Assembly (NCBI GenBank): GCA_028285035.1
Contig: JANQQF010000124.1
Coordinates: 1-64,000, forward strand
Direction: 5' to 3'
DNA from: Phycisphaerae bacterium
Lineage (GTDB): Bacteria; Chloroflexota; Anaerolineae; 4572-78; J111
Length of the DNA stretch: 64,000 nucleotides
The translations under genes were made by a program, and so were the position numbers. The notes below the pieces were generated by a model. That model was given only the letters and a program-made list of their open reading frames with translations. It was not told the origin of the DNA and did no database searches. Positions 16,963-25,061 of the stretch are shown piece by piece (within the stretch, counting starts at the first letter, position 1; every line of letters begins with the position of its first letter).

Positions 16963-18972
16963 CTATTTGGCTGGAACAGCCGTGCTGGGTAACTTAACCT
17001 TACGTCGAACGGTTTCTGGCTGGGCTGGGGGCCAAGCGGACACAATGGCGCCGATCATCATTACAAAACCACCAAGCCAAATCCAGTTGACCAAGGGATT
17101 GATGTAAGCCTTAAGGGTAGCGGTTTCGCCACCATTTTCCCAACCAGCGATGAGAACATACAGATCATCTGCTAATGTGCTACGCTTGTCTGGAATGGTC
17201 ATCGGTTGCTGTTGTACCACGAAATATTCGCGGACAGGAAGCAAACTTCCTGCAGGTTGACCATTGTGACGAACGCTAACATTTGCCCCAGTAATCAATC
17301 GATCGTCTGGGCTGCTTTCTTCCGTCAGACCTAGGTAAGTTAGCTCATAATCTCCAATCAGACTACTACTGATGGTCATCGTTTCACCGATAGCCAGATT
17401 TTGTTGGTCTTCTACCTGATAGAAGCGGCTGCCAATAACCCCAATGGCAACTAAAATCACGCCGATGTGTACCAGATAGCCGCCGTAACGACGTTGGTTG
17501 CGACCAAACAAGGTCCGTAATGCGACTGGATAGCTCTCACCTCGACTGCGATGACGGGCTTGAACCCCACGCCAGTATTCCATCACTGTCGTGGCCAAGG
17601 TGAAGGCGCAGAAGCCGAAGGCTAATAACGCCCAGAAAATTTTGATACCAATAAGATAGAGAACGCCCATTGTAATCAAGCCAAAAACAGCGGGCCATAG
17701 TAGGGTACTCCCAAGTTTGCCAAGTTTGGCTTGTCGCCAGGGAATGAGTGGAGCAACACCCATCAACAGGACGACAACTAACCATAATGGTCCTGTTGTT
17801 TGCTCATAGAAAGGCGGTCCGACTACGATTGTTTCGCCCAGAAATGCTTCAGAGATCAGGGGGAAGCTGGTGCCCCACCAGACAATGACCGCCAGTCCAA
17901 CGAAGACCAGATTGTTGAGCAAAAATGCAGACTCCCGTGAGACAAGTCCATCCAGTTCGTTCTCCGAGCCAAGATCATCCCAGCGCATTATGAATAGGAC
18001 TGCGGAAAAGACCAAAACGATGGAGAGGAATACCAGGAAAACAGGTCCAATTGGGCTTTGGGCGAATGTATGCACCGAAGCAATGAGACCCGCTCGGGTT
18101 AGAAATGTACCGTACAACATCAGGATAAATGTCATTAAAACTAGGAACATGTTCCAGCGCTTGAGCATACCTCGGCTTTCCTGCATCATCACTGAGTGGA
18201 GGAAGGGGGTTGCAACAAGCCACGGAATGAGCGACGCATTTTCAACCGGGTCCCAGCCCCAGTAGCCACCCCAACCTAGTACATCATAAGCCCACCAACC
18301 ACCAAGTATCAGCCCCAAGGTTAAGAATACCCACGCCGTCAACGTCCAGCGGCGGGTGGTACGAATCCAAAGATCACCGGTTTGTTTGGTGACAAGGGCG
18401 GCTACAGCAAAAGCGTAGGGTATGACAAAAGTAACAAAGCCAATGTACAAGACAGGGGGGTGAATAATCATTCCCCAGTGACGAAGCAACGGGTTGAGGC
18501 CCGTGCCGTCGACAGGGAAGAAACTAAGCTGTTCAAAGGGGTTGGCTAGAAAAATGACAAGACCGACAAAGAAACCAAGGGTCACTTGGCAGACGGAAAT
18601 AACATAAGGGATCAAGGCTCGCATTGACCCCCATTTTTGCAGGAGGGCAATCGAGCTAAAGACGGCCATCAACCAAGACCAAAATAGGAGTGATCCATCT
18701 TGGGCACCCCACAAGGCTGTAACGCGATAGAAAAGCGGGGCAGCATCGTTGGTTACTTGGTAGACAAACTCAGTTTGATAGTGACCTGTGATGAGTAGAT
18801 ACTCTAAAATCGCAACGGCTAACGTCAACAGCCCGGCTGAGACAAATGTTGCATTTCGAGCACTTTTGACTAGCTCGGGCATCCGGGCCTTAGCTCCGAC
18901 AACAGCAATAATCGCCCCATAAATACAGGCCACAAAGGTTAGGGCAACAGCTGCAAAACCAATATTTGGCAT
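16963..18972 (-). CDS. ccmF: Haem lyase subunit CcmF
   Basis: 669 residues, the normal CcmF length, with about 14-15 hydrophobic segments. The tryptophan-rich WWD haem-handling motif is present (GGWWAYDVLGWGGYWGWDP then ENASL). Conserved landmarks include LWGAQDGSLLFWSW, the HPPVLYIG loop and the C-terminal periplasmic region before a last helix. CcmF with CcmH transfers haem from CcmE to the apocytochrome thiols. The start is preceded by GAGGAG 6 bases upstream. The gene comes 89 bases after ccmE. Confidence 0.96.
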   Translation of the reverse strand: MPNIGFAAVALTFVACIYGAIIAVVGAKARMPELVKSARNATFVSAGLLTLAVAILEYLLITGHYQTEFVYQVTNDAAPLFYRVTALWGAQDGSLLFWSWLMAVFSSIALLQKWGSMRALIPYVISVCQVTLGFFVGLVIFLANPFEQLSFFPVDGTGLNPLLRHWGMIIHPPVLYIGFVTFVIPYAFAVAALVTKQTGDLWIRTTRRWTLTAWVFLTLGLILGGWWAYDVLGWGGYWGWDPVENASLIPWLVATPFLHSVMMQESRGMLKRWNMFLVLMTFILMLYGTFLTRAGLIASVHTFAQSPIGPVFLVFLSIVLVFSAVLFIMRWDDLGSENELDGLVSRESAFLLNNLVFVGLAVIVWWGTSFPLISEAFLGETIVVGPPFYEQTTGPLWLVVVLLMGVAPLIPWRQAKLGKLGSTLLWPAVFGLITMGVLYLIGIKIFWALLAFGFCAFTLATTVMEYWRGVQARHRSRGESYPVALRTLFGRNQRRYGGYLVHIGVILVAIGVIGSRFYQVEDQQNLAIGETMTISSSLIGDYELTYLGLTEESSPDDRLITGANVSVRHNGQPAGSLLPVREYFVVQQQPMTIPDKRSTLADDLYVLIAGWENGGETATLKAYINPLVNWIWLGGFVMMIGAIVSAWPPAQPETVRRKVKLPSTAVPAK

Positions 18973-19061
18973 AGTAAGCTCCTCAAAAACAGTCGTTAGT
19001 GATTAGTGAATAGTGGCTAGTAAAAAATATTTGCTGATTTTGCCTGGGCCACTCTAATCCA

Positions 19062-19529
19062 CTATCGAATCGCCTCAACCTGTACTTCCTCAATTACGTT
19101 TTCGTCATAACGGCTTGGACATTTTAGCAGAAGCGAGTCAGCGACAAAGGTGTCGCCATCATATTTGCCTTCTAGAATAGCGTCGGCTCCGTGACGCATT
19201 TGGTCTGGCTTTGGTCCGTTAAATACAACGGCCATTCGCTCACCCGTTTCGCTGGTCACGTCGAAATTGATGATAAGATCACGGTTGTTGTAGGCAATAC
19301 TCTGCTCGTCAACCTTGCCGGCTACACGGACTGTGCGATCATGCAAACTTTCGCCCTTTTCATAAAGCTCATCCACCGTTAGAAAATAGGCAGCTGTACT
19401 TTGGACGCCAATCACAATTAAGTAAGCAATTGCTGCTGCAATCAATACACCACCCACGATGAATTTTGTCTTCTTGTTCGCAGCTCGACCACGAACTTCA
19501 ATATTAGGAATGGTACCACTTTGAGCCAT
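19062..19529 (-). CDS. ccmE: Haem chaperone CcmE, CXXXY variant
   Basis: 155 residues from the second Met; the AGGAGG lies 6 bases before it but only 3 before the first Met at 19532. There is a short cytoplasmic N-terminus and one transmembrane helix (FIVGGVLIAAAIAYLIVIGV). The OB-fold domain has VDELYEKGESLHDRTVRVAGKV, then DQMRHGADAILEG. At the haem-attachment site the family usually has His in HxxxY; here the sequence is KCPSRYDE, so Cys (codon 19121-19119) occupies the haem-binding position with Tyr four residues on. CXXXY CcmE proteins are known from archaea and some bacteria. First gene of the ccm run. Confidence 0.92.
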   Translation of the reverse strand: MAQSGTIPNIEVRGRAANKKTKFIVGGVLIAAAIAYLIVIGVQSTAAYFLTVDELYEKGESLHDRTVRVAGKVDEQSIAYNNRDLIINFDVTSETGERMAVVFNGPKPDQMRHGADAILEGKYDGDTFVADSLLLKCPSRYDENVIEEVQVEAIR

Positions 19530-19532
19530 CAT

Positions 19533-19727
19533 AATCCTCCTGCGATTATTCGGAATGATTGTATTGAGAATAGTATTAATGTAATAATAACGAATGTTCC
19601 AAATTTCACAAATTAAGGTTTTCTAAATAAACCAAGCAACTTACTCGCTCTTACAAGGTGTAATCTATTATAGAGTGGTGTGTTTTGACTGGCAAATACT
19701 TTTAGACGAACCAATATATTCTAACAT
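19533..19727. promoter_or_regulatory. Intergenic region expected to hold the ccmE promoter
   Basis: An AT-rich stretch between the end of the octahaem operon and ccmE, both on the minus strand. The ccm transcript must start here or read through the terminator at 19728-19764. I could not pick out a convincing -35/-10 pair. Confidence 0.35.
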
Positions 19728-19764
19728 AAAAAGCCATCCTTCCATAAAGAATGAACGGCTTTTA
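19728..19764 (-). terminator. Rho-independent terminator of the octahaem cytochrome operon
   Basis: Read on the minus strand, AAAAGCC pairs with GGCTTTT across about 20 bases and is followed by a T-rich tail. It lies 32 bases after the stop of the membrane-protein gene. Confidence 0.6.
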
Positions 19765-19795
19765 TACGTAGTGATTTTATATTAATAAAAAGGGG

Positions 19796-20698
19796 CTAAG
19801 TTCTCTTCTCCGCAGGGTCCAAAAGCACAATCAAGCCCAGCATTCCTACATTGGCGAACAACAGTGGGGCCAATAGTGGCGCGCCGCGTAGGAAACGCTC
19901 CTGAACAATAATCCCTTCCCTGATAAGATTGCCTTGAAAATGGAACCACGCCCCAATAATACCGACTATGATGAATAATATCATTGCCAAAAAGTAGACG
20001 ATTAAGTCTCCACGATTGGGATGGCTGATCGCTCCTAAAACAACTGCCACAGTTGTCCCAAAAACGCCAATGGCTGTGGCTAACCACAAGGAAGGTTCCG
20101 AAAAGTCTAAACGAGCGTGATCAAGGACACTACTGATGAGGGTAGCCAATGAAGCCATACCGATGATGTAAAAATAGGCTTGGGTCTTTGGATAAGGCAA
20201 CTTTAAACGATATTGTCCGAACAAGGTCAACACACCACTATCGGTTGGCTCTTCGACCCAAGCCGCACTGATCCCCAAGATGCCCACAACAGCAAACATC
20301 ATAGGTCCTAATATCGGAGGTGCCCACACCAATAGATCCAAGGTCAAGCGTTCGCTAATAGGTGCGGTGGGCAGAATTCCTCGGATGAGGTGGAAATAGG
20401 CCCCCATAACGCCGACCACAATACAGGCCAACAAGGTTGTGGTGGCGAGTATTGTGGCCAACGAACGCTGGCGTAACGCGATTAGACCTGCCAGGAGAAG
20501 CACCAACCCAGCAACTGGGCTGAAAATGACTGGTATCCATTCATTAGGCCGGATTGTGCCGTTAGCAACATGCACTAAATAAGTATCAAGGCCCAGAAAA
20601 ATCAGGTTGATGGCCATCAACAGCATTATGAACTGATCACGTGAGAACGGTAGCTTGAGTCGGCGAATAAATGGAAAGATTGTAGCCAGATGATACAT
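19796..20698 (-). CDS. Multispanning membrane protein, partner of the octahaem cytochrome
   Basis: 300 residues with about eight hydrophobic segments in two similar halves; each half contains a 'G(A/I)xFH' phrase (MGAYFHLIRG, IGAWFHFQGN). I do not recognise the family. It is not CcmC or CcmB, since there is no WGxWWxWD motif. It begins 2 bases after the cytochrome stop, so the two are co-translated or nearly so. An integral partner that anchors the cytochrome or passes electrons to quinone is a reasonable inference; the paired histidines of the FH phrases are candidate haem or quinone-site ligands. Unproven. Confidence 0.7.
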   Translation of the reverse strand: MYHLATIFPFIRRLKLPFSRDQFIMLLMAINLIFLGLDTYLVHVANGTIRPNEWIPVIFSPVAGLVLLLAGLIALRQRSLATILATTTLLACIVVGVMGAYFHLIRGILPTAPISERLTLDLLVWAPPILGPMMFAVVGILGISAAWVEEPTDSGVLTLFGQYRLKLPYPKTQAYFYIIGMASLATLISSVLDHARLDFSEPSLWLATAIGVFGTTVAVVLGAISHPNRGDLIVYFLAMILFIIVGIIGAWFHFQGNLIREGIIVQERFLRGAPLLAPLLFANVGMLGLIVLLDPAEKRT

Positions 20699-20700
20699 GA

Positions 20701-21996
20701 CTACTCCTCTGCATTTTCTAGCTTTTCATTCACTTCCTCTTTTAATACTGCCAGCTCACGCAAAATCTCATATGCGCCGTGCCATTGAACATAATCAGGA
20801 CCCTGCATCCAGGCCCCAAATTTGGCAGTTCGGCCCCAATGGTGCCAAAGATCAAAGTGGGTGAAGTCGATTGGTTCGTCAAATGGTTCGGCTGTTAGCA
20901 AATTCTGTTCTTTGAGGGGGGCAATGATGTCATTACTCTCTCTGACCCACTCATTAATAGCCTCGGTTAATTTATCGCCATCTTCATAGAAGGTGTCAAC
21001 AAATTCACTGCTGTGGCACTCTAGACAGACATTTTGCATACGGATTTTGTTATCCTGCCAACCCGGTCGCCGCTCGCTAATCGGGGCGAAGAGATACCAC
21101 GTTAAACGATCGCCCACATCGTGCGTGGTGCCGCTAGACCCGAAACCACTTATATGACAGGTGGCGCAGGTCGGAGCTGGAAAATCACTGGTTGTTAAAG
21201 TGCCAGGTTCGGCTTCCCAATGCCAATTGTCACCGCCTGTAGCATAGGCGATCCCATGGGGGGATTCCTGATAAATCTCCCATTGAGGATGATCAGGCCC
21301 AATATGGCAATGGTTACAGGTCTCAGGCTTACGAGCTTGCTCTAAGCTGAATTCGTGGCGGAGGTGACATTTAGCACATTCACCCACTGAGCCATCTTCG
21401 TGGGGCTTACCGATATTATGACACCCCTCGCAGGCAAAGCGAGTGACCTCTGGCCCTTCTAATTTGAAAAGGGCATTCCGTGCTCGGTCAGGGTTATAGC
21501 CCCCCTCCGGAATAGCCTCATACACCTCAAGTAGCTCTGGTGATAATTCCTCAGCTCCGACCATCGCCACATAGGATGGTAGACCGTGTCGACTTTGGTT
21601 AAATTGAGCCACTTGTTGAGTGTGACATTTTTCACACATTGCCGTAGAAGGAGACCCTAAAACGTGCGTTCCCTCATGTGGTGTCGAGCCAGGATATCCT
21701 TCTTCAACCTCGTGACAATCCTGACAGCTAACCTCTGCCGCAGCCATTGAGCTGTGGCCATACTGTTCAACAATACCTGGTGTCGTGTTGGTGTGGCAAA
21801 CCACGCACTCATTATCACTGTCGGCTAAAACATTGACCCGTTCAGGTCGAATGTGTGGCTCAGCCGTAGGTGTGGCAGAGCGATTTAAGGTTGCGGTGAC
21901 AAGCGCAAACCCCAATACAACAATAACCGCTACCAAGCCGATGATTAATACCCGGCTGGATTGTAAGAGGTTACCTGACTGATTTTGATCGGCCAT
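20701..21996 (-). CDS. Octahaem c-type cytochrome, hydroxylamine oxidoreductase-like
   Basis: 431 residues. An N-terminal hydrophobic anchor (about 12-34) is followed by eight CXXCH haem motifs: CVVCH, CQDCH, CEKCH, CEGCH, CAKCH, CNHCH, CATCH, CLECH. The phrases CHIGPDHPQWEIYQESPHGI, PTCATCHISG, THDVGDRLTW and CLECHSSEFVDTFY match what I know of the HAO family and its reductive relatives. HAO oxidises hydroxylamine; related octahaem proteins reduce nitrite or hydroxylamine. Tyr residues follow the last haem, but whether one makes the HAO Tyr-haem cross-link cannot be read here. A strong Shine-Dalgarno (AAGGAGGGAG) precedes the ATG. A membrane protein follows at once and a Crp/Fnr gene lies upstream. 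Confidence 0.87.
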   Translation of the reverse strand: MADQNQSGNLLQSSRVLIIGLVAVIVVLGFALVTATLNRSATPTAEPHIRPERVNVLADSDNECVVCHTNTTPGIVEQYGHSSMAAAEVSCQDCHEVEEGYPGSTPHEGTHVLGSPSTAMCEKCHTQQVAQFNQSRHGLPSYVAMVGAEELSPELLEVYEAIPEGGYNPDRARNALFKLEGPEVTRFACEGCHNIGKPHEDGSVGECAKCHLRHEFSLEQARKPETCNHCHIGPDHPQWEIYQESPHGIAYATGGDNWHWEAEPGTLTTSDFPAPTCATCHISGFGSSGTTHDVGDRLTWYLFAPISERRPGWQDNKIRMQNVCLECHSSEFVDTFYEDGDKLTEAINEWVRESNDIIAPLKEQNLLTAEPFDEPIDFTHFDLWHHWGRTAKFGAWMQGPDYVQWHGAYEILRELAVLKEEVNEKLENAEE

Positions 21997-22098
21997 TTAA
22001 ACTCCCTCCTTAAGAAGTCAGATAAGGCAACATTGCCCCAGATTAAGATAAAACAAGATGGGGTGATAGAAGAAGTATAAGGCGGTAGTTCTTATTTT

Positions 22099-22118
22099 TC
22101 TTTGCGCTAGCGCAAAGA
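22099..22118. promoter_or_regulatory. Perfect 20-bp palindrome, likely operator
   Basis: TCTTTGCGCTAGCGCAAAGA is its own reverse complement. It is centred about 112 bases upstream of the octahaem cytochrome start, in the 301-base gap between that gene and the Crp/Fnr gene. Two-fold symmetry of this size suits a homodimeric regulator such as the adjacent Crp/Fnr protein, though the half-site is not the classical TTGAT or TGTGA. The rest of 21997-22297 is AT-rich with no gene. Confidence 0.65.
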
Positions 22119-22297
22119 GAGACACTTTAGGCAGTTTCAAGAAAATAAATAAGCAAAGTATCAACAGGTAAAAATGATCTAAAGATTAATCAACCTGAAT
22201 ATAGAGCTACTATAAAGCTTTTCTTAAATTAAGATGGTGTCTCATATAGGTTTGTCGTTTACCTCAACAGTTGACGAATTTAATTCTTGGAAAAGCC

Positions 22298-23002
22298 TTA
22301 TAGCTCAGCCACTGCTTTTAAATTAGGAATATGGCAAATTTTAACCCTTTCTCGACCTATTTCAACCAGCCCTTGCCGTTCCCATTCACACAAAATCCGA
22401 CTAATACTGTATAAGGTGGTGCCAGTAAACTCGGCCAAATCTTGCCGAGACAGGGTTAGTGTCTGCTGTTTGTTATGGCCATTATATCGATGACGCTCTT
22501 GAGTGAGCCGAAGTAAAGCGCGGGCTAATCTTTGCTCAACGCGTTCTGTGGCTAGTTCTAGATAGCGTGTTTGTAGGTGGTGTAAGCGTTGTTCAACTAA
22601 ATTTAGAGCACTGATCGGAAGAGCGGGATATTTTTTATACAAATAGTCTCGTTCATCATCACGCCAAACCAAAGCTAAACAATCTTCAGTTGCTTGGGCT
22701 GATAGGGAATAGATTTTGTTGGGGATACTCACAAGTGTCCCAAAGTCGGTACCAGGCGAGATAAGACGAATAATAACTTGTTTCCCTTGGGCGTTGATAC
22801 AGGTCAGGTGCACTTGCCCTTCTAAAAGAACGTAAAGAGCGGTAGCTGGATCACTTTGATGGAAGAAAAAATCACCACGTGACACACGGCACATGACACC
22901 ACTTTGATAAATCTCCCCCAATTGAGGCGGTGTTAAATCTTTGAAGAGGGTAATTTCCTGTAATGAGTATAAGCTTTTGGTTGAACTTGAGTTTGGTTGC
23001 AT
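22298..23002 (-). CDS. Crp/Fnr-family transcriptional regulator
   Basis: 234 residues. The N-terminal cyclic-nucleotide-binding-like beta roll runs from LFKDLTPPQLGEIYQSG through GDFFFHQSD and YVLLEGQVHL. A long dimer helix follows, then a winged helix-turn-helix near the C-terminus (LSRQDLAEFTGTTLYSISRIL, split as helix and recognition helix). There is no N-terminal Cys cluster like that of FNR; the five Cys are scattered. The effector is unknown: NO, haem or a nucleotide are possible. Its place upstream of the octahaem operon, same strand, suggests it controls respiratory nitrogen-compound metabolism. Confidence 0.9.
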   Translation of the reverse strand: MQPNSSSTKSLYSLQEITLFKDLTPPQLGEIYQSGVMCRVSRGDFFFHQSDPATALYVLLEGQVHLTCINAQGKQVIIRLISPGTDFGTLVSIPNKIYSLSAQATEDCLALVWRDDERDYLYKKYPALPISALNLVEQRLHHLQTRYLELATERVEQRLARALLRLTQERHRYNGHNKQQTLTLSRQDLAEFTGTTLYSISRILCEWERQGLVEIGRERVKICHIPNLKAVAEL

Positions 23003-23044
23003 TGAACACCATAAATTCCTGCAATGAATTTATACTGCTACACC

Positions 23045-23089
23045 CTGAGACTAAATAAAGCCCTTAGCAAAAAGTACGATTAGTCTCAG
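23045..23089. promoter_or_regulatory. Inverted repeat upstream of the Crp/Fnr gene
   Basis: CTGAGACTAA (23045-23054) and its exact complement (23080-23089) are separated by 25 bases, 43-87 bases upstream of the regulator start. Possible autoregulatory site or leader hairpin. Confidence 0.4.
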
Positions 23090-23113
23090 TATTACACTCA
23101 AACTATATCATGC

Positions 23114-23158
23114 AAAACAGGTCTTAACCCCAATCGATTGTTGGGGGTAAGACCTGTT
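23114..23158 (-). terminator. Rho-independent terminator of the PD40 gene
   Basis: A 16-bp stem with one mismatch (AACAGGTCTTAACCCC on the plus strand against 23143-23158). Read on the minus strand it ends in TTTT, 32 bases beyond the stop of the PD40 gene. Confidence 0.8.
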
Positions 23159-23189
23159 TACTTGGCTAGTTTGCTCCTATTCAGTCAAC

Positions 23190-24956
23190 CTATTCAACTA
23201 AATTCCACCACGGTTTGACAGATAGTGGGAGAGGGACGCCTTTCAAGGCAATTAAGTGTGGATCATCGCCAATTTCCTGCATGCGATCCCAATTAAAAAA
23301 GCGTTCCAATGTTTCGGGGGGGTAAATATCGAGCATGGCCTGATACCAGTTGGTGACCCCCTCCTGCTCAAATCGTTTTTGATAATGCCAATATTCAAAA
23401 GCGATAAAGTGCCACGTCCAGCTATACTCATCATCATCATAAGATGAGATTCGGGACCAGCCGTATTCTCGGCCCAGCGCAGTCAGATCAACATAATAGC
23501 CTTGTTGATTGGTCTTCTCAATGCCACCTTGTTCGGGGGCCAAAATTGCGCGGGCCCGTTCGCTGTAATTCCAAGCGTTAGCCGTGATCGGGCGACCGCA
23601 AGCCCCGCTCTGGTCCACACAGCGGAGTAAGACACGCCAGTAGGTCTCACCGCTGTAATCCTCACGGACAATTTCGTGGGCCAATTGGTCGTTAATACGA
23701 TAATCGAACAGGGTATCAATGGCTCGTCCACTTTTGTGCCAACTGGCATATTGGGATGTTTCAGTGTAGGCGGCGACGTTTCGGGTAGCATCAGATAGGC
23801 GATTCAGAAAATCGTAGCCGACCTCGTCACGTAACCGAAAACGCCAGCCCTGAAATGAGTCATCGACGGTGTCGGCCAGCCACGGGGTGCCCACATCGAT
23901 GTCATTGAGCCGGACCATTTCATCGGATGTTGAATAGGTTTCGTTTTTTGCCCCAAATGTTTCCACATAAAGATGATCGGCCAACTGCGGATCTTTGAGA
24001 TTAGCAATCGTCGCCCCAAAATCGATGGCTTGAGCGTGCCAGGTCAATCGGCCTTGAATTGCCGTTAGGTCAGTGATAAGTTGCGGCAGTTGATGCTTCG
24101 CCCCGATGGTACTTAGCGTAATAAAGTCACCATCCCAGCGATGAAAAACTGCTGCAATCTGCTGACCGTCGGGACTCCAGGCCGGTCCATCTGTGCGCCC
24201 CGACCAGGTGATGGCTTCCAGCGGCCCCTCAGAAATAGGCGGATTATTGACATCGAAAGCGAAGACCTCTAGATCGCCCAAATTGTCAATCGCGATCGCC
24301 ATACGGCTCCCATCTGGACTCCAGGCCGCTTGCAACTCTGCAGTCGGAGCATTGGTCAGTGGGGAGACAGACCCATCGTTAACGTTATACAAAAAGATAC
24401 TTTTGTTGGTGGGAATAGTTTCCCGCACATCGCCGATGCGTCGCCAACTGGTGAAGGCGATAAACTGCCCATCCGGACTCCAGGCGGGGGCGTAGTCGCC
24501 GTCGAGTGACTCAGCAGTGATATTATTGGCTGGCTCAGCGCCCGACGCATCCACCACCCACACATCAAGATCGCCGTTTTGGTATGATTCGTAGGCGATA
24601 AATTGGCCGTCGGGACTCCAAGTCGGTGCTCCATCGTAGTGGGAGGAGGTGGTCAAACGAGTTTCTGCCCCACTCTGCAAATCAAGCACATACACATCCC
24701 AATTCCGATCTCGCCGCGAGGCATAAGCTAGTTTTGTCCCATCAGGCGAGTAGGCTGGGTCGGTATCCTCAGCCAGCGAGCGGGTCAATTGCTTGGGAGC
24801 CGTACCCTCAGGCGTGATGCTATAGATGTCCCACTGTCCATTCCGATAGGCAGAAAAGGCGATGCGCTCGGCAGTGGGCGTATCTTGGGCTTGGGCAATA
24901 TTAATTGGAAAGATTAGCCAAATTAAAATTATAATGAAATAGAGTATTCTGCTCAT
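23190..24956 (-). CDS. Secreted PD40 (TolB-like) propeller with C-terminal peptidase-like domain
   Basis: 588 residues with a signal peptide (ends near AQA-QDT). At least five PD40 blades between about 40 and 300 carry the WSPDGxxIA signature. The C-terminal half (about 320-588) is different and contains SWHKSGRAIDTLFDYR and WTWHFIAFEYWHYQ. The pattern His...Asp plus a late WHY resembles the SxHxxGxAxD and ExWHxxY zinc ligands of LAS (VanY/M15-type) D,D-peptidases. That would make it a propeller-guided cell-wall peptidase, but the resemblance is by eye and the enzymatic part is tentative. It is a separate unit with its own terminator. Confidence 0.78.
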   Translation of the reverse strand: MSRILYFIIILIWLIFPINIAQAQDTPTAERIAFSAYRNGQWDIYSITPEGTAPKQLTRSLAEDTDPAYSPDGTKLAYASRRDRNWDVYVLDLQSGAETRLTTSSHYDGAPTWSPDGQFIAYESYQNGDLDVWVVDASGAEPANNITAESLDGDYAPAWSPDGQFIAFTSWRRIGDVRETIPTNKSIFLYNVNDGSVSPLTNAPTAELQAAWSPDGSRMAIAIDNLGDLEVFAFDVNNPPISEGPLEAITWSGRTDGPAWSPDGQQIAAVFHRWDGDFITLSTIGAKHQLPQLITDLTAIQGRLTWHAQAIDFGATIANLKDPQLADHLYVETFGAKNETYSTSDEMVRLNDIDVGTPWLADTVDDSFQGWRFRLRDEVGYDFLNRLSDATRNVAAYTETSQYASWHKSGRAIDTLFDYRINDQLAHEIVREDYSGETYWRVLLRCVDQSGACGRPITANAWNYSERARAILAPEQGGIEKTNQQGYYVDLTALGREYGWSRISSYDDDEYSWTWHFIAFEYWHYQKRFEQEGVTNWYQAMLDIYPPETLERFFNWDRMQEIGDDPHLIALKGVPLPLSVKPWWNLVE

Positions 24957-25061
24957 AATTTCCTATATTCAAAAGCTAAACACAAAGATCACAAAAAAGA
25001 CACGAAGAACACAAAGTTGTCATTAATCATTCACAACCCACAATTCACTATTCACAATTAC

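Noticed and set aside
16953..17045. Longer ccmH start (31 extra codons)
   Set aside because: It overlaps ccmF and places non-signal sequence before a clear signal peptide; MMRFTKQ is the better start.
19796..20698. Identification of the membrane protein as CcmC or CcmB
   Set aside because: No tryptophan-rich WWD motif and no ABC permease pattern; the position also ties it to the octahaem cytochrome.
24957..25061. ACAAAGATCACAAAAAAGACACGAAG-like repeats as a possible CRISPR or iteron set
   Set aside because: Short, irregular words without constant spacing. I treat them as ordinary intergenic low-complexity DNA.
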